A stretch of DNA of 64,000 nt from Treponema sp. (GTDB lineage: Bacteria; Spirochaetota; Spirochaetia; Treponematales; Breznakiellaceae): positions 1 to 64,000 of the forward strand of contig WRLF01000002.1 in assembly GCA_009777735.1 (NCBI GenBank), in the 5' to 3' direction. Below, piece by piece: positions 50,660 to 60,781 of this stretch. The notes under the pieces are model-generated. The model was not told where the DNA came from and searched no databases. It was given only the letters and a program-made list of their open reading frames with translations. The position numbers and the translations under genes are program-made. The first letter of the stretch is position 1. Every line of letters starts with the position of its first letter.

Positions 50660-52663
50660 TCAGGAATTACCGCGATTCTTTTTAGCCGCTTTCACCCTGC
50701 TTATTTCCGCAACAGCTTTTACCAGATCTTTGTCTTTACTAAGTTCGTTTATCGGCGCCGGAATACGGTACGTCCAGTTAAAATCATTATCCGTTCCCGG
50801 TACGTTGATCCGTTCCGATGCCGGATCGTCCGCATACCATTTATGGGAAAGGTGCAAAATATCCTGAAATAGAAAAATACGGAATCGGGAACGCGCCGAT
50901 GCGGCTTTTGCAAGGAATATTTTTGCCGTGCCGGGGTTATACACTTTGGGAAGCGAAGGGTAACCCAGAAAACCGGAAAACTGCTCCTGATTGGCTTCTG
51001 TTTCCCACCATTCTCGTGAAGTTGTACTGTCATGCAATGAAAGGGTGCATACTGACAGTTCCGGGTATTCCTCAAATGGAATACAGGCTTTGTCTTCCGT
51101 GTCCCAGAGGCATTGCCAGCGTACCACACGAAGCCCCAGTATCTTGAGTTTGGCAAGCACTTTGATAACACAATTTGGTACAGTGCCAAGGTCCTCTGCA
51201 CAGGGAATCATTGACGACGATTCTACCAGCATTGATAGGAGTTTCTTTCCCTGGGCTTCCCACATTTTTTCCGATTTTACCTGACGTTTTTTCAGCAGTT
51301 CTTCCAGTTTTTCTTTTTCCTCATTGGAGAGAGTTTGGTATGCACGGGAATTTTTATAATGCCAGGTAGGAGAAAATCTTCCTTTTTCATATTCAAAGAA
51401 TATTCGATCCTGCCATGCTTTGGATAAATACGAACGGCATGACTGGTGCAGACCCAGCGCGTCAAAACTTTTTTCGCCCTGTATCTTTTTCTTAAACAGC
51501 CATAATTCTTCGCCGCTGACGCGGTCAAGCGCTTTGGAAAAGACTTTTTTTGTTATAGCCTCGGTATTGGCTTCGCCGGATATATTTGCACGAATCGCTT
51601 CTGTCAGTTCGGCGGTGGGAATATGGGGGCGGGATACCCAGCGGACACGGCTTTTGTCAAAGCCAAGTTTCCGCATGTCGCCGTTTGTAATGGGCGCATA
51701 GGGGATATAACGGCCCATCATCGACGAATCCGCATATTCGTAGGGGGATGACGCCCAGATCCGGAAAAATCCCAAAACATGATCAATGCGGTATGCCTGG
51801 TAGTATTTTGCTGCGACGATAAGCCGCTGTTTCCACCATGCGTACCCATCTTTTTCATGTGTTGCCCAGTCGTACAGGGGGAATCCCCAGTTTTGACCCT
51901 TCGGGCTGTACATGTCCGGCGGCGCTCCTGCGGAAAGGTTTTGATCGAATAATTCCGGGTGCGCCCACACATCGCAGCTGTCATCGTTCATCAATATGGG
52001 CAGATCCCCTTTCAGGATAATTCCCGCATCTTTAACAATTTTTGCGGCGGCGCTGAATTGCACATCGGCAGCATGCTGCACCCATACCCAGAACAGATGC
52101 TCACCTCGGAGTTTTGGATCCTGCCACAGTGCGGCAATGTCCGCAGGGGTTACTTCACGGTGATCGGGCCATTCTTTCCAGCTTCTCTCCTCGTTAAGCC
52201 CTTTTAGCCTGCGGTAGACTGAATAAGCCTTTACCCAGGGATTTTGCTCGATCCATGTGCCGAGTTCTCCCTTGAGCGCATTCTGCTCAACAGCGGCTGT
52301 ATTTGCCGTATAAATCTCGTGCAGGAGTTCCATTTTTGCCTGCAGGACTTCATGGTAAGAAAACCTTGTTTGTCCGCCGAATTCCTTGTTAATTGCCGCT
52401 GTCTTATCCTTGAAATCCGCTGCTTCCGGCAGATCGCCGATACGTATATAAAGAGGGTGCAAGGCAAAAGCGGTCAGGCTGAAATATGGTGAACTTTGAC
52501 CGCCCGTATCATTAACCGGCAGAAGTTGTATAAGGCCAACTTTCATCTTTTTACATAACAGGGCAAATTCCCCCAGATCGGGATATTCGCCTACAGCGGC
52601 AGGTTTACTGCTCCGTAAGGCTCCCACCGGAATTACTATCCCCAATAAACGTGTCTTTGACAT
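50660..52663 (-). CDS. malQ: 4-alpha-glucanotransferase (amylomaltase)
   Basis: The product is 667 aa, GH77 family. It transfers alpha-1,4-glucan segments between maltodextrins. Landmarks: IQLLPVNDTGGQSSPYFSLT, LKGDLPILMNDDSCDVWAHP (Asp of substrate site), GFPLYDWATH, YRIDHVLGFFRIW with the catalytic nucleophile Asp, and PCAEDLGTVPN with the acid/base Glu. HDSTTSREWW holds the third carboxylate. GGGGG precedes the ATG. It is the first gene of the unit malQ, dehydrogenase, ThuA. Confidence 0.95.
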   Translation of the reverse strand: MSKTRLLGIVIPVGALRSSKPAAVGEYPDLGEFALLCKKMKVGLIQLLPVNDTGGQSSPYFSLTAFALHPLYIRIGDLPEAADFKDKTAAINKEFGGQTRFSYHEVLQAKMELLHEIYTANTAAVEQNALKGELGTWIEQNPWVKAYSVYRRLKGLNEERSWKEWPDHREVTPADIAALWQDPKLRGEHLFWVWVQHAADVQFSAAAKIVKDAGIILKGDLPILMNDDSCDVWAHPELFDQNLSAGAPPDMYSPKGQNWGFPLYDWATHEKDGYAWWKQRLIVAAKYYQAYRIDHVLGFFRIWASSPYEYADSSMMGRYIPYAPITNGDMRKLGFDKSRVRWVSRPHIPTAELTEAIRANISGEANTEAITKKVFSKALDRVSGEELWLFKKKIQGEKSFDALGLHQSCRSYLSKAWQDRIFFEYEKGRFSPTWHYKNSRAYQTLSNEEKEKLEELLKKRQVKSEKMWEAQGKKLLSMLVESSSMIPCAEDLGTVPNCVIKVLAKLKILGLRVVRWQCLWDTEDKACIPFEEYPELSVCTLSLHDSTTSREWWETEANQEQFSGFLGYPSLPKVYNPGTAKIFLAKAASARSRFRIFLFQDILHLSHKWYADDPASERINVPGTDNDFNWTYRIPAPINELSKDKDLVKAVAEISRVKAAKKNRGNS

Positions 52664-52730
52664 GATATACCCCCTAATTGTCCTAAATCAGTATAATATA
52701 AACATATCATACTGACAATAACCAAATTAA

Positions 52731-54464
52731 TTATGTAATTATTTCCGCAGGCAGCCATTTTCTCAGGCAGGTATTGAGATTTGCGATATTCAGCGGTTTG
52801 AACAGGAAATCGTCCATGCGGCTGCTCAGGAATACCTCGCCCATACCGTCAATGGCGTTGGCTGTCAGCGCGATAATGGGTACTGTTTCATTCCAGCCGC
52901 CGAGTTCCCGGATGTGTTTTGTTGTTTCAAGTCCGTCCATTTCGGGCATCATGTGATCCATAAAAATAATGTTATAACAGTTGTTCCTCGCAAGCTCCAC
53001 AGCATCAATGCCTCTGAGTGCAAGGGTTGGGGTAATGGAAAAAGCTTCAAGCATTGCCGAGGCTACTTCCAGATTTATATCAATATCATCAACAATCAGG
53101 ATTTTTGCATCAGGCGCCGAAAAATCCAGTGTACTGATTGATTCTTCTTCCATGACATGGTCTGCCTGCATGTATGGTATGGAAACGGAAAAAGTCGAAC
53201 CCTTACCATAATCACTTTTCAGCCATAGATCGCCGCCCATCAGTTTGCACAGATTGTAACTTATCGAGAGCCCCAGTCCGGTACCGACAATATTTCTGTT
53301 TTTTTTGGTATCAAGCTGTTCAAAGGGCTTAAACAGTCTGGCTGCATCATTATCCCGTATACCTATCCCCGAATCCTGTACATCAAACCTCAGCATGTTT
53401 TCGCTGTCCAGCCATGCCGAAAACTTTACATTCCCCTTGCTCGTGTACTTGACGGCGTTGGATAAAAGATTTGTCAGTATCTGGCGAATCCGGTTTTCGT
53501 CTCCGTAGGCCATTTCCGGCAAATCCTCCGAAATATTGTAATGCAGTTCAAGGTTTTTATCACGGCAGAAAATCTCGAACATTGAATACAAGCCGTGAAA
53601 CAGTATTCTCGTATTAAAATTAACCTGAACAAGCTCCATCTTTCCTGCTTCAATTTTTGAGAAATCCAGAATGTCATTTATGATCGATAACAGCGCCCCG
53701 GACGATCGTGTTATGTCGGATATGTATTTTTTTTGCCGTGTATCCAGTTCTGTACGGCTCAGTACTTCGCTCATACCAATGATGGCATTCATTGGCGTCC
53801 GTATCTCGTGACTCATTGCCGCCAAAAAATCGGATTTTGCGATATTGGCAGCTTCGGCGCGCTGTTTTTCCTGCATTAAATCGGTAATATCTACCATGAC
53901 CATGAGAATGCCCCGCAGGAAATTGACCGCATCTTCCGTATCAGTTCCTGCCCGGCGCAATTCAATTGTATATAACCTGGGCTGGCCGCTTCTTGCAAAA
54001 TCAACCCAGGCATTAAATATTGCAGTTTCGTTTGACGAAATAACCTTGTTGACGGCTTCACTGAATGCGTCCATGTTTTCGCCGTGGAAATATTCCGGAA
54101 AAATTTCTTCGTAACTGCGGTTTCTGATATAGTCAAAATTGGGCGTACCCGTTGCATGCAATAGCGCCCGTGTAGAAAGAACAAAACCGCCTTTGTGGTC
54201 AAACAACATTATAATATTGGGACAGCTCTCCAGCAGCATGTTCGTATAAGCTCGCTGCTTGTCATGCGCAACTGTTAATGCGTCGCTGAGAGTATCTTTT
54301 GCCTCAATGGATTTGACAACCTTATCGAGAAAACTTTTTGATACCCTCATTTCCCGTGAAACTTTTTTCAGCTCCAGATTCAGCCGTTCAACTTCATTAC
54401 GTAACTCGGTATTTTCGCATTGGAGTTTTTCTGTATCTGTCTGATGGGAAACACTGTCCGGCAA
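52731..54464 (-). CDS. Cytosolic hybrid sensor histidine kinase
   Basis: The product is 577 aa with no membrane helix. In order: an N-terminal coiled coil (15-45), a PAS domain (about 75-195), a HisKA dimerisation helix with His219 in [14 protein letters not shown], an HATPase domain with [16 protein letters not shown] and GTGLGLSI, and a receiver domain with VDDIDIN, phospho-acceptor Asp503 in [11 protein letters not shown], and the conserved Lys in FKPL. The start is TTG with AAGGAAG upstream, 14 nt after the FIST gene. The FIST protein is probably its input partner. No separate response regulator is nearby. Confidence 0.92.
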   Translation of the reverse strand: MPDSVSHQTDTEKLQCENTELRNEVERLNLELKKVSREMRVSKSFLDKVVKSIEAKDTLSDALTVAHDKQRAYTNMLLESCPNIIMLFDHKGGFVLSTRALLHATGTPNFDYIRNRSYEEIFPEYFHGENMDAFSEAVNKVISSNETAIFNAWVDFARSGQPRLYTIELRRAGTDTEDAVNFLRGILMVMVDITDLMQEKQRAEAANIAKSDFLAAMSHEIRTPMNAIIGMSEVLSRTELDTRQKKYISDITRSSGALLSIINDILDFSKIEAGKMELVQVNFNTRILFHGLYSMFEIFCRDKNLELHYNISEDLPEMAYGDENRIRQILTNLLSNAVKYTSKGNVKFSAWLDSENMLRFDVQDSGIGIRDNDAARLFKPFEQLDTKKNRNIVGTGLGLSISYNLCKLMGGDLWLKSDYGKGSTFSVSIPYMQADHVMEEESISTLDFSAPDAKILIVDDIDINLEVASAMLEAFSITPTLALRGIDAVELARNNCYNIIFMDHMMPEMDGLETTKHIRELGGWNETVPIIALTANAIDGMGEVFLSSRMDDFLFKPLNIANLNTCLRKWLPAEIIT

Positions 54465-54478
54465 TGCTGTTACTTCCT

Positions 54479-55657
54479 TTATAAAAGGCAGGCGATAAAT
54501 GCATTGTTATGAAAGCGGTTTATTGCTTTATCATCTGAAACTTGTGTTGGGCAGATCTCGCCGCCTGAAAATGCCATCATAAACGGTACGTTCAGCGCAG
54601 GCTGAACAGCAGAGCCAAGTTTTTCCCTGACCAGTTCTATTTCCCTGAACTGATCCCCTCCAAACGTCATACCGCGGGAGATGCATGAATATATCAGCAG
54701 TCCGCTGCCGGGACGGTTTTTAATGTCTTTAAGAAGTAAATCAACCGCTTCACCCGTTGTAAGCAGCACATCGTCCTTGTCGGATGATGCAATCCAAAAT
54801 GTGCTTCCTTCCGGCATGGCGCCTGCGCAAATCGCATATTTTTCCGGGGTCAGAGTAACAAAAATTTTGGAAACTCTCGGTGTGCCGTCATTATAATCAA
54901 GTAAAAAAGGCAGGGAACTTAGGGCGTATTGCGTTTCGCTGGCCTTTGTCAATCCAAGATCCTCAAAAAAATCTGTGACCGGCCGGCCATTGACTTCCAT
55001 GAGTATATGGCCTGCGCTTTTGGTCACATCGGCGCTTTTTTCCAGAATCCTGCTTTCTGATATATTGGCAATATAAAATTTTGGATGAATATTTCCGTAT
55101 ACCGGGATTATCGCCATCCTGTCACGGTGGTGCTCACCGTCGGCAAGCATGAAACAATTGGCAAAATCAAGCGTGTCATCAACGGCTATGGTACCAAAAC
55201 AGGGGACTCCGCCCGAAGCTTCGGAAAGTACGTTGACATATTCATCGCCGGAGTTCTGGATCATAAAAGGCGCAAATGTAAGCAGCAATGCCGGTTTTTC
55301 CGGCCTGACAGCGGCTGTATATGTGTCCGCTATAACCCGCCCCGGCTCATTGAGAAGCGAGGGGGTCAGCACTTTATCAAATTCAACCTCATCGCTGGTA
55401 AGAACTATCAGAGTAAACAACAGCGTACCGTATGCATCAGCGGCAGACTGACCTGAAGATATCGTTCCGACAATATCAAATGGCAGAGCTTCCGTTATCC
55501 CCTTCAGAACGCCTGAATGTACAAATTCATAATGGCAGGCGGCAATTCCGATGGTATTTTTCAATAAGCCGCCCGTTCCCAGTTGGGATTGTATCTGCTC
55601 TACGGCTGTTTTGACATCGTCCACTTCGGCAGTTTGAGCTGTCAGAGTTTTAATCAT
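54479..55657 (-). CDS. FIST-domain sensory protein
   Basis: The product is 392 aa from the ATG at 55657, which has AAGGAGG upstream. It has FIST_N (about 15-210, with [20 protein letters not shown] and [13 protein letters not shown]) and FIST_C (about 215-385, with [20 protein letters not shown] and [14 protein letters not shown]) domains. FIST proteins are thought to bind small ligands, perhaps amino acids, and act with histidine kinases, cyclases or chemotaxis proteins. The adjoining hybrid kinase supports that role. No transmembrane segment is present. Confidence 0.92.
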   Translation of the reverse strand: MIKTLTAQTAEVDDVKTAVEQIQSQLGTGGLLKNTIGIAACHYEFVHSGVLKGITEALPFDIVGTISSGQSAADAYGTLLFTLIVLTSDEVEFDKVLTPSLLNEPGRVIADTYTAAVRPEKPALLLTFAPFMIQNSGDEYVNVLSEASGGVPCFGTIAVDDTLDFANCFMLADGEHHRDRMAIIPVYGNIHPKFYIANISESRILEKSADVTKSAGHILMEVNGRPVTDFFEDLGLTKASETQYALSSLPFLLDYNDGTPRVSKIFVTLTPEKYAICAGAMPEGSTFWIASSDKDDVLLTTGEAVDLLLKDIKNRPGSGLLIYSCISRGMTFGGDQFREIELVREKLGSAVQPALNVPFMMAFSGGEICPTQVSDDKAINRFHNNAFIACLL

Positions 55658-55780
55658 GGTTATATCCTCCTTGTTTTTTGAATATACCATAATTTATCAA
55701 AATACTCAACTTAAAGTACAATATAGGGCATACATTGCTGATTTATCAGTAGTGTATTTACAATGGGGGTTTGCGGGGTT

Positions 55781-57577
55781 TTATTCGCTATGCTGAGCGG
55801 CTAGCAGGATGAGAGAAAGAATAAACGAGAGCGATAAAAAGACAATAAACAAGGTCAGAGCGGTGGAAAAACCAACGGCTAGAATTAACGATGTACCGAT
55901 GACGCTGAGTCCGATTCTGTATAGATAGACAAAACCGGTAAACACCAACGGCAGAATCGGGAGCGATAATGCAAAAAAGTAACGTGAAGGTTTCCTGGCA
56001 CGGAAACGCCAGCCAAGAACAATTACAATTATTGTCATCGGAAGGAAGAACAGGCAAGAGCCAAGGCGGTTTAATATTTCTGTTTCAATCACTTCGGGAA
56101 TATAGCCGTTTTCCAAAGCTATGTTTCTTGCGTTAAACAACTGGTTTATTTGCAGGCCGGGCAGCCCTTGCCACATGTTTGAAAGCTTAAGGAATGTTTC
56201 ATAGCTCAAGTCCAGTGTAATTTGAGCAGTACCGGGCGCTCTGCCTTCCTGATCGGTCCATTCCGGTTCCAGGAGTACGGTGGAATCATATAAATCCAGT
56301 GTCCGCATCATGACAAGTACCTTGTGTTGATTATCAATGGTAATGGGAAGGAATTTGGCGTACTGGGATTCCATGCTGAAAAGGGGGCGGGTGCTGTTTC
56401 TTCCGCCGCTGCCGGAATCAAAAACCATGTATTCAATGCCAATTCCGTAAGCAAAATCGGGAGATGATGAAAGGCTGGAAATACGCATCACGGAACGGCC
56501 CTGCATATCGCTGCCATTATGACCATCGGGCTGCCAGGGCAGGGATAAAACCATGCCGGTTAGCCTTTCTCCGGGAGACACTTCCATATCATTAATAAAA
56601 AATGCTATTTCTCTGGTACCTCTCTCGCTGGCTGCAAGAAAATTTTCCACATCGGGATCATGAGGAGCATTTTCGGAAAGGTCTTTAAAAATATAAAACG
56701 CTCGTATATAGTCACCGGACTGAAACGCATGGTACCCCGACATTTTTTGCTGATATAGGGAAAAAGCCCGTATTTCCCTGGCGGTGGGCTGTTGTTCTTC
56801 AAGCCGGTTCCAGGCTTGTGCTGCGAGCCGGGATGCGTTTGCTGCTTCGATGCTCCCTGTTCTGGCAAGGCGTCCGCCAAGTGTAGCAAGCCAATGGGCA
56901 TCCAGCAGCCGGCCTTCTCTCAGCGCTGCTTCGCCCATTGATATGGCATCGGCAGCATTGAACGGCTCCCTTTGTCCGGGCAAAGCCGAAATTGACACGC
57001 CGGGTGGTGCCGCTTCCCTTTCAGAAGGACGAATTTCTCTGAGGTTGCTTTCAACTTCGGCCCGTAAATCAATAATCTCCGGGCTGTTTTCCCATATACT
57101 GTCGCAGATGCCAATAAATTGCGAAGCTTCAAGCCAATTTTCTTCGCTTGCACTATTGAACGCTTCTTGTTTTGCCATGGCGTATACTTCGCCGTGATAA
57201 CGCATCGTATTCTCGGTATTTCTTGTCATGGGATAAGCCAGGAAAAACAGTACGGCATAAATAAGCGCCGCAAAAATCGCTGTAATAACCGCAGGTGTCA
57301 TTTTCACAAAAAGACGTGCCGAGAATTTTGAATACGTTTCTCCATCTCTCTGAAAAAAGCCAAAAGGAATAACCAGTGCAGAAAATACCAGGGCGGGATA
57401 GAAGGTAATAATATCAAGAAAGCCGCGTGTCCATCGCCAATCCATATAAAAAATGGGTAATGGCTCGTTTTCACCCGGATAAATCATGCGAAAAATCAAG
57501 ATAATAATACTTGCCGCAGCAATATACGCTATAAAGATAAATCCCGGTGAAAGTAGTTTTTCTTTTTTAATTGGCAT
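55781..57577 (-). CDS. Multi-pass membrane protein with TPR-like soluble middle
   Basis: The product is 598 aa from the ATG at 57577 (a GTG two codons upstream is an alternative). Three N-terminal transmembrane helices (about 11-30, 60-78, 92-116) are followed by a helical TPR-like region (about 130-330), a beta-rich region (about 335-500) and three C-terminal helices (about 500-590). It overlaps the upstream gene's stop codon by 11 bp, so the pair is coupled. Similar two-gene membrane pairs are known in treponemes without assigned function; I do not recognise the family. Confidence 0.78.
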   Translation of the reverse strand: MPIKKEKLLSPGFIFIAYIAAASIIILIFRMIYPGENEPLPIFYMDWRWTRGFLDIITFYPALVFSALVIPFGFFQRDGETYSKFSARLFVKMTPAVITAIFAALIYAVLFFLAYPMTRNTENTMRYHGEVYAMAKQEAFNSASEENWLEASQFIGICDSIWENSPEIIDLRAEVESNLREIRPSEREAAPPGVSISALPGQREPFNAADAISMGEAALREGRLLDAHWLATLGGRLARTGSIEAANASRLAAQAWNRLEEQQPTAREIRAFSLYQQKMSGYHAFQSGDYIRAFYIFKDLSENAPHDPDVENFLAASERGTREIAFFINDMEVSPGERLTGMVLSLPWQPDGHNGSDMQGRSVMRISSLSSSPDFAYGIGIEYMVFDSGSGGRNSTRPLFSMESQYAKFLPITIDNQHKVLVMMRTLDLYDSTVLLEPEWTDQEGRAPGTAQITLDLSYETFLKLSNMWQGLPGLQINQLFNARNIALENGYIPEVIETEILNRLGSCLFFLPMTIIVIVLGWRFRARKPSRYFFALSLPILPLVFTGFVYLYRIGLSVIGTSLILAVGFSTALTLFIVFLSLSFILSLILLAAQHSE

Positions 57578-58493
57578 ATCCACTCTGCCTTTTTACTAAA
57601 AAAATGAGAAATGAATACAGATATACCAGAGTTCCAATTCCACAGAAAATAACCGGAACTGCCATCACCAGCGGCAGACGGTTTTGCAAAAAAGAATCGA
57701 ATGTGTTCTGTATTTCCGGTGAGTTTAAAAAAGTTTCCAGTGCAAGAATGCCCCGGAATGCAAGACATCCCAGAAACAGGTTAGCAAGGGGCCATGCGCT
57801 TATTTTCATAATGAATGACAGAGAACATAATATAAAGATCAACGCTCCGGTATAAATAAGGAACAATGAAGTTTCCCTTTTATAAAGCTGCTGAAGATTT
57901 TCTGCGTTAAGCCGTATATCAATGAGAAGGCTTTCGAGCAGCCAGGGGTTAGCATCACTGAACGACACCGGCGGCAGACTGACAGACGATGGAGCCGCAC
58001 CGGAATACCCGGGAAAAAATTGCATGGGCTGGTCGGGATTGACCACAACTCGCGGGCCAATCTGCTCGTCCGGGCCTTCAAGTAAAATAATTACCGTACT
58101 GGTAGGCCTGTTTGAACTGGTTAGAATAAGCCCTGGTCCTCCCAGAGGCTGTACCGGTTTATTTTCTAATGATACATTTTCCCAGTTGTCCAGCACAAAA
58201 CTTGCGCCATAGGTAAACGCAAAAGCGAGTAAACCTATGCATAAAACCGCTATAGGCACAAATACTTTCTTGCGGACACAGTAGCTTATACTCAGGAGTA
58301 TCCCGCCATACAGTCCAAACGATACAGCCCAGCGGGCGGCGTTTATAAGTTCAATCAATATGGGTTCAGGCTGCCAGGATAATGTTCTTGCCCATTCAAG
58401 GCGAAACGACAATAAACGCATTCCTGCTGCTATCAAGAGTATAATCGTAAAACTAAGACTAAAAAAAAGTGCCAGTTTGGCTAATTTCCTCAC
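57567..58493 (-). CDS. Multi-pass membrane protein, partner of the TPR membrane protein
   Basis: The product is 308 aa with a GTG start. Three N-terminal helices (about 6-26, 55-75, 80-100) and three or four C-terminal ones (about 210-230, 235-255, 275-300) surround a soluble region of about 100 residues. No ribosome site is seen. TATAGT lies 17 bp before the start, so the leader would be very short. The family is not recognised. It is the first gene of the leftward run and faces the DnaA-box region. Confidence 0.75.
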   Translation of the reverse strand: MRKLAKLALFFSLSFTIILLIAAGMRLLSFRLEWARTLSWQPEPILIELINAARWAVSFGLYGGILLSISYCVRKKVFVPIAVLCIGLLAFAFTYGASFVLDNWENVSLENKPVQPLGGPGLILTSSNRPTSTVIILLEGPDEQIGPRVVVNPDQPMQFFPGYSGAAPSSVSLPPVSFSDANPWLLESLLIDIRLNAENLQQLYKRETSLFLIYTGALIFILCSLSFIMKISAWPLANLFLGCLAFRGILALETFLNSPEIQNTFDSFLQNRLPLVMAVPVIFCGIGTLVYLYSFLIFLVKRQSGYAN

Positions 58494-58620
58494 ATTCTAA
58501 GATTAACACTATAATGCTATATATGCAAGTACAAACTCATATATAGCCCATTGAAAAAGGCAGCAATGTGTGCCCATATTATCATGAATAGGCGGGTGTC
58601 AGTGGTAAACGTGCTACGCA

Positions 58621-58920
58621 AGCAGTGCTCGCCTGCCGCAGCAGGCGAGGCTGCTGACAGGCCCCGCATAAGTATTCTCCACAGATTATCCACAGGCAGT
58701 AATATCACAAATTTATGAAAATCAATGATAATTGCCGACAAATTTTGTCGGTTAATAACATTACAAACAGGTAAATACTTAATTTTTACCATGTAAGTCG
58801 TTATCTAGTAATGATTTAATGATATACGTTATTTGAAATTATTTTATGACAGGATATTTTGTACATAAATAGATACAGCCTGTTGATTCTTTCAGATGTT
58901 ATCAACAAGTTATCCACAAG
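58621..58920. other. DnaA-box cluster, candidate replication origin
   Basis: This non-coding stretch (58494-58957) carries two perfect DnaA boxes TTATCCACA (58686-58694, 58910-58918), and each has a near-match partner exactly 11 bp upstream: TTCTCCACA (58675-58683) and TTATCAACA (58899-58907). All four are in the same orientation. Between the pairs lie about 200 bp of AT-rich DNA. A long hairpin, CTCGCCTGC-CGCA-GCAGGCGAG (58628-58649) extended by AGCAG/CTGCT, flanks the left pair. Leftward genes dominate to the left and mixed, mostly rightward ones follow to the right. dnaA is not in the window, so a DnaA reservoir or regulatory site remains possible. Confidence 0.6.
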
Positions 58921-58957
58921 ATGTAACTTTCAAATGAAAAGGATTTTTCGGTTATTC

Positions 58958-59503
58958 TTATGAAACTAATCCTGTATTATCTATGTTAAGAATAGTTTTA
59001 CATTCGGGACACCGGAAACGTCCCGGTTGAAGCACTTTAAGCTTTTTGGAACATATGGAACAGGAAAAAATCCTGGGGAATTCTATGGTATTGGGTTTTG
59101 CTGTGCTGCCCCGGAAGAAATCAATAGAATCGTCAAGAGATTTCATAATGTTGAATAATTGAGAAAACCCCAGTAATTGGAACACTTCGTAGACTTTCGG
59201 CTGTATTTCCAGTAGTATCAAATCGCCGCCTATGGGCTTTAATGCTTTCAGAAATGCTGAAAAACAACCAATCCCGGTTGATGAAACATAATTCAGGCTG
59301 TTACAGTTAAAAATCAGCCTGGTATAACCCGTTTCAATAGCTTTTTGGATCCGTTGCTGAAAAAAACCGGTATTGCCGGTGTTTATATACCCCTCCAGAA
59401 TTAAAATAAGGCAAGAATTTACGTTTGGGACTTTTTGGAGCTTTATTACAAGGCTTTCATCTTTTGCGGTATCAAATCCGGGAACAATATCATTATTAAT
59501 CAT
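58958..59503 (-). CDS. STAS-domain protein with C-terminal zinc ribbon
   Basis: The product is 181 aa. Residues 18-130 form a STAS domain like anti-sigma-factor antagonists, with the phospho-site region YVSSTGIGCFSAFLKAL (Ser74 or Ser75). A short linker leads to a zinc-ribbon of two CxxC pairs (Cys148/151 and Cys165/168 in FSCSICSKKLK and RFRCPECKTIL). The STAS part suggests partner switching under kinase/phosphatase control; the ribbon may bind nucleic acid or protein. No ribosome site was seen. No anti-sigma partner gene is adjacent. Confidence 0.85.
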   Translation of the reverse strand: MINNDIVPGFDTAKDESLVIKLQKVPNVNSCLILILEGYINTGNTGFFQQRIQKAIETGYTRLIFNCNSLNYVSSTGIGCFSAFLKALKPIGGDLILLEIQPKVYEVFQLLGFSQLFNIMKSLDDSIDFFRGSTAKPNTIEFPRIFSCSICSKKLKVLQPGRFRCPECKTILNIDNTGLVS

Positions 59504-59574
59504 AATTTCGTTTCTTATTTATCGGCTTTTTTTATTTTTTGGTCAACAGAACATTGCATTAGCATGATATTACT

Positions 59575-60321
59575 ATGGTAGAATATGTTATGGATTTGTC
59601 GCATATTGTGATTGTTTTATGCCGTGCCACAGAACCGGGTAATGTGGGGGCAATTTGCAGGGTAATGAAAAACATGGGACTATCCCGGCTGCGGATGGTT
59701 TCGCCGGGAGTTCTGGATGAAATCCCGCTTTTGGCACGTGCTATTCACGCCGAAGATGTTTGGCGCAGCGCCGCTTTTTATGACAGTATTGCAGACGCGA
59801 CGGCGGACTGCTCACTGGTGGTGGGAACAACCCGCCGGAGGGGCAGAAAACGGAAAAGTATAACCCTGGATCCCCGCGCTCTAACTGCGTGGATAGCGCA
59901 GAAGCCGCAGAATTACAATAATGCGCCATTGGCGCTGGTTTTTGGCAATGAACGTACCGGCCTTGATGATGAAGAGCTGAATTTGTGTACTATTGCTTCG
60001 CATATCCCTGTTAGTGACACATTTCCTTCGATTAATTTATCCCATGCCGTACAAATATATGCCTATGAATTGTTTCTTGCATTTGGCGATGCGGCAGAAA
60101 ACCAGGTAAAGGGTGCATGGGTTCCCCTTGAGCTTTCGGCGGTTAATACATTGACGGCTGAGATTACCGATACCCTGGCAAGTTTTGGTTTTTACAAGTA
60201 CCCGGGACGCGACGAACAAACTCGTTTTTTACGGGACATCATCTGCCGCGCCGGTCTGACAGAAAAAGAAGGCCGCTATTTTAAAGACATGCTTGTTAAG
60301 GCTGCGAGGATGGGGGTCTAA
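59575..60321 (+). CDS. trmJ: TrmJ-like tRNA ribose methyltransferase
   Basis: The product is 248 aa of the SPOUT class. TrmJ methylates the 2'-hydroxyl at position 32 of tRNAs using SAM. Motif 1 is CRATEPGNVGAICRVMKNMG, motif 2 LALVFGNERTGLDDEEL, and motif 3 IPVSDTFPSINLSHAVQIYA, the knotted SAM site. A C-terminal helical extension is typical of TrmJ over other TrmH members. A weak -10 (CATGAT, 59563-59568) ends six bases before the ATG; an in-frame ATG at 59590 is another option. Confidence 0.88.
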   Translation: MVEYVMDLSHIVIVLCRATEPGNVGAICRVMKNMGLSRLRMVSPGVLDEIPLLARAIHAEDVWRSAAFYDSIADATADCSLVVGTTRRRGRKRKSITLDPRALTAWIAQKPQNYNNAPLALVFGNERTGLDDEELNLCTIASHIPVSDTFPSINLSHAVQIYAYELFLAFGDAAENQVKGAWVPLELSAVNTLTAEITDTLASFGFYKYPGRDEQTRFLRDIICRAGLTEKEGRYFKDMLVKAARMGV

Positions 60322-60641
60322 TTCCTACCTCCTGCCTCTCCCTCGTAATCTCTGACTATTTCTTCCAGCGATTTGCCGCTTTTTATCAACCCAATTATTT
60401 CCTGTCTGCCTTCGCGCCTGGCTTCACGCTTTTCGTATACTATATAACTCTGATAGTCAAGCTCGATTTTTTCATCCCGCATAATCCGGGCGCGTTCCTC
60501 TTCGTCCCTGCTGACTGTCATTAAAACACTGCTTGCCATTGCTATGCACTCCTCCAGTGTAACTATTTCGTTTATTTTGCTACGTTTGCTCCGATCTGTC
60601 AAATAGGCAAAATAAACCGCCCACAGTTCAGGCACGCTCAT
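60318..60641 (-). pseudogene. C-terminal fragment of an Rpn/PD-(D/E)XK transposase-like nuclease
   Basis: The ORF is 107 aa. The pattern WAVYFAYLTDRSKRSKINEI, then EECIAMASSVLMTVSRDEEE and EKREARREGRQEIIGLIKSG, is the tail of the Rpn family, whose members usually have about 280-300 aa and an N-terminal PD-(D/E)XK nuclease core. That core is absent here, and the DNA upstream (60642-60780) shows no continuation in frame. It is therefore likely a remnant. It overlaps the end of trmJ by 4 bp, tail to tail. Confidence 0.75.
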
Positions 60642-60745
60642 ATCACAGTAAGACCTGATCCAGCAAATGTAATGATTGTTGTATTCTGTAATTCATTGCT
60701 ATATAAGGAATTATTCAGCTTTTGTAATAATAATTGTTTACAATA

Positions 60746-60775
60746 TTGACAAGATATATTCCATTATTGTATAAT
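60746..60775 (+). promoter_or_regulatory. Consensus promoter of the Fic gene, leaderless
   Basis: TTGACA (60746-60751) and TATAAT (60770-60775) are 18 bp apart; the GTG start is at 60782, six bases later. All 12 consensus bases match. Confidence 0.8.
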
Positions 60776-60781
60776 TAAAAA

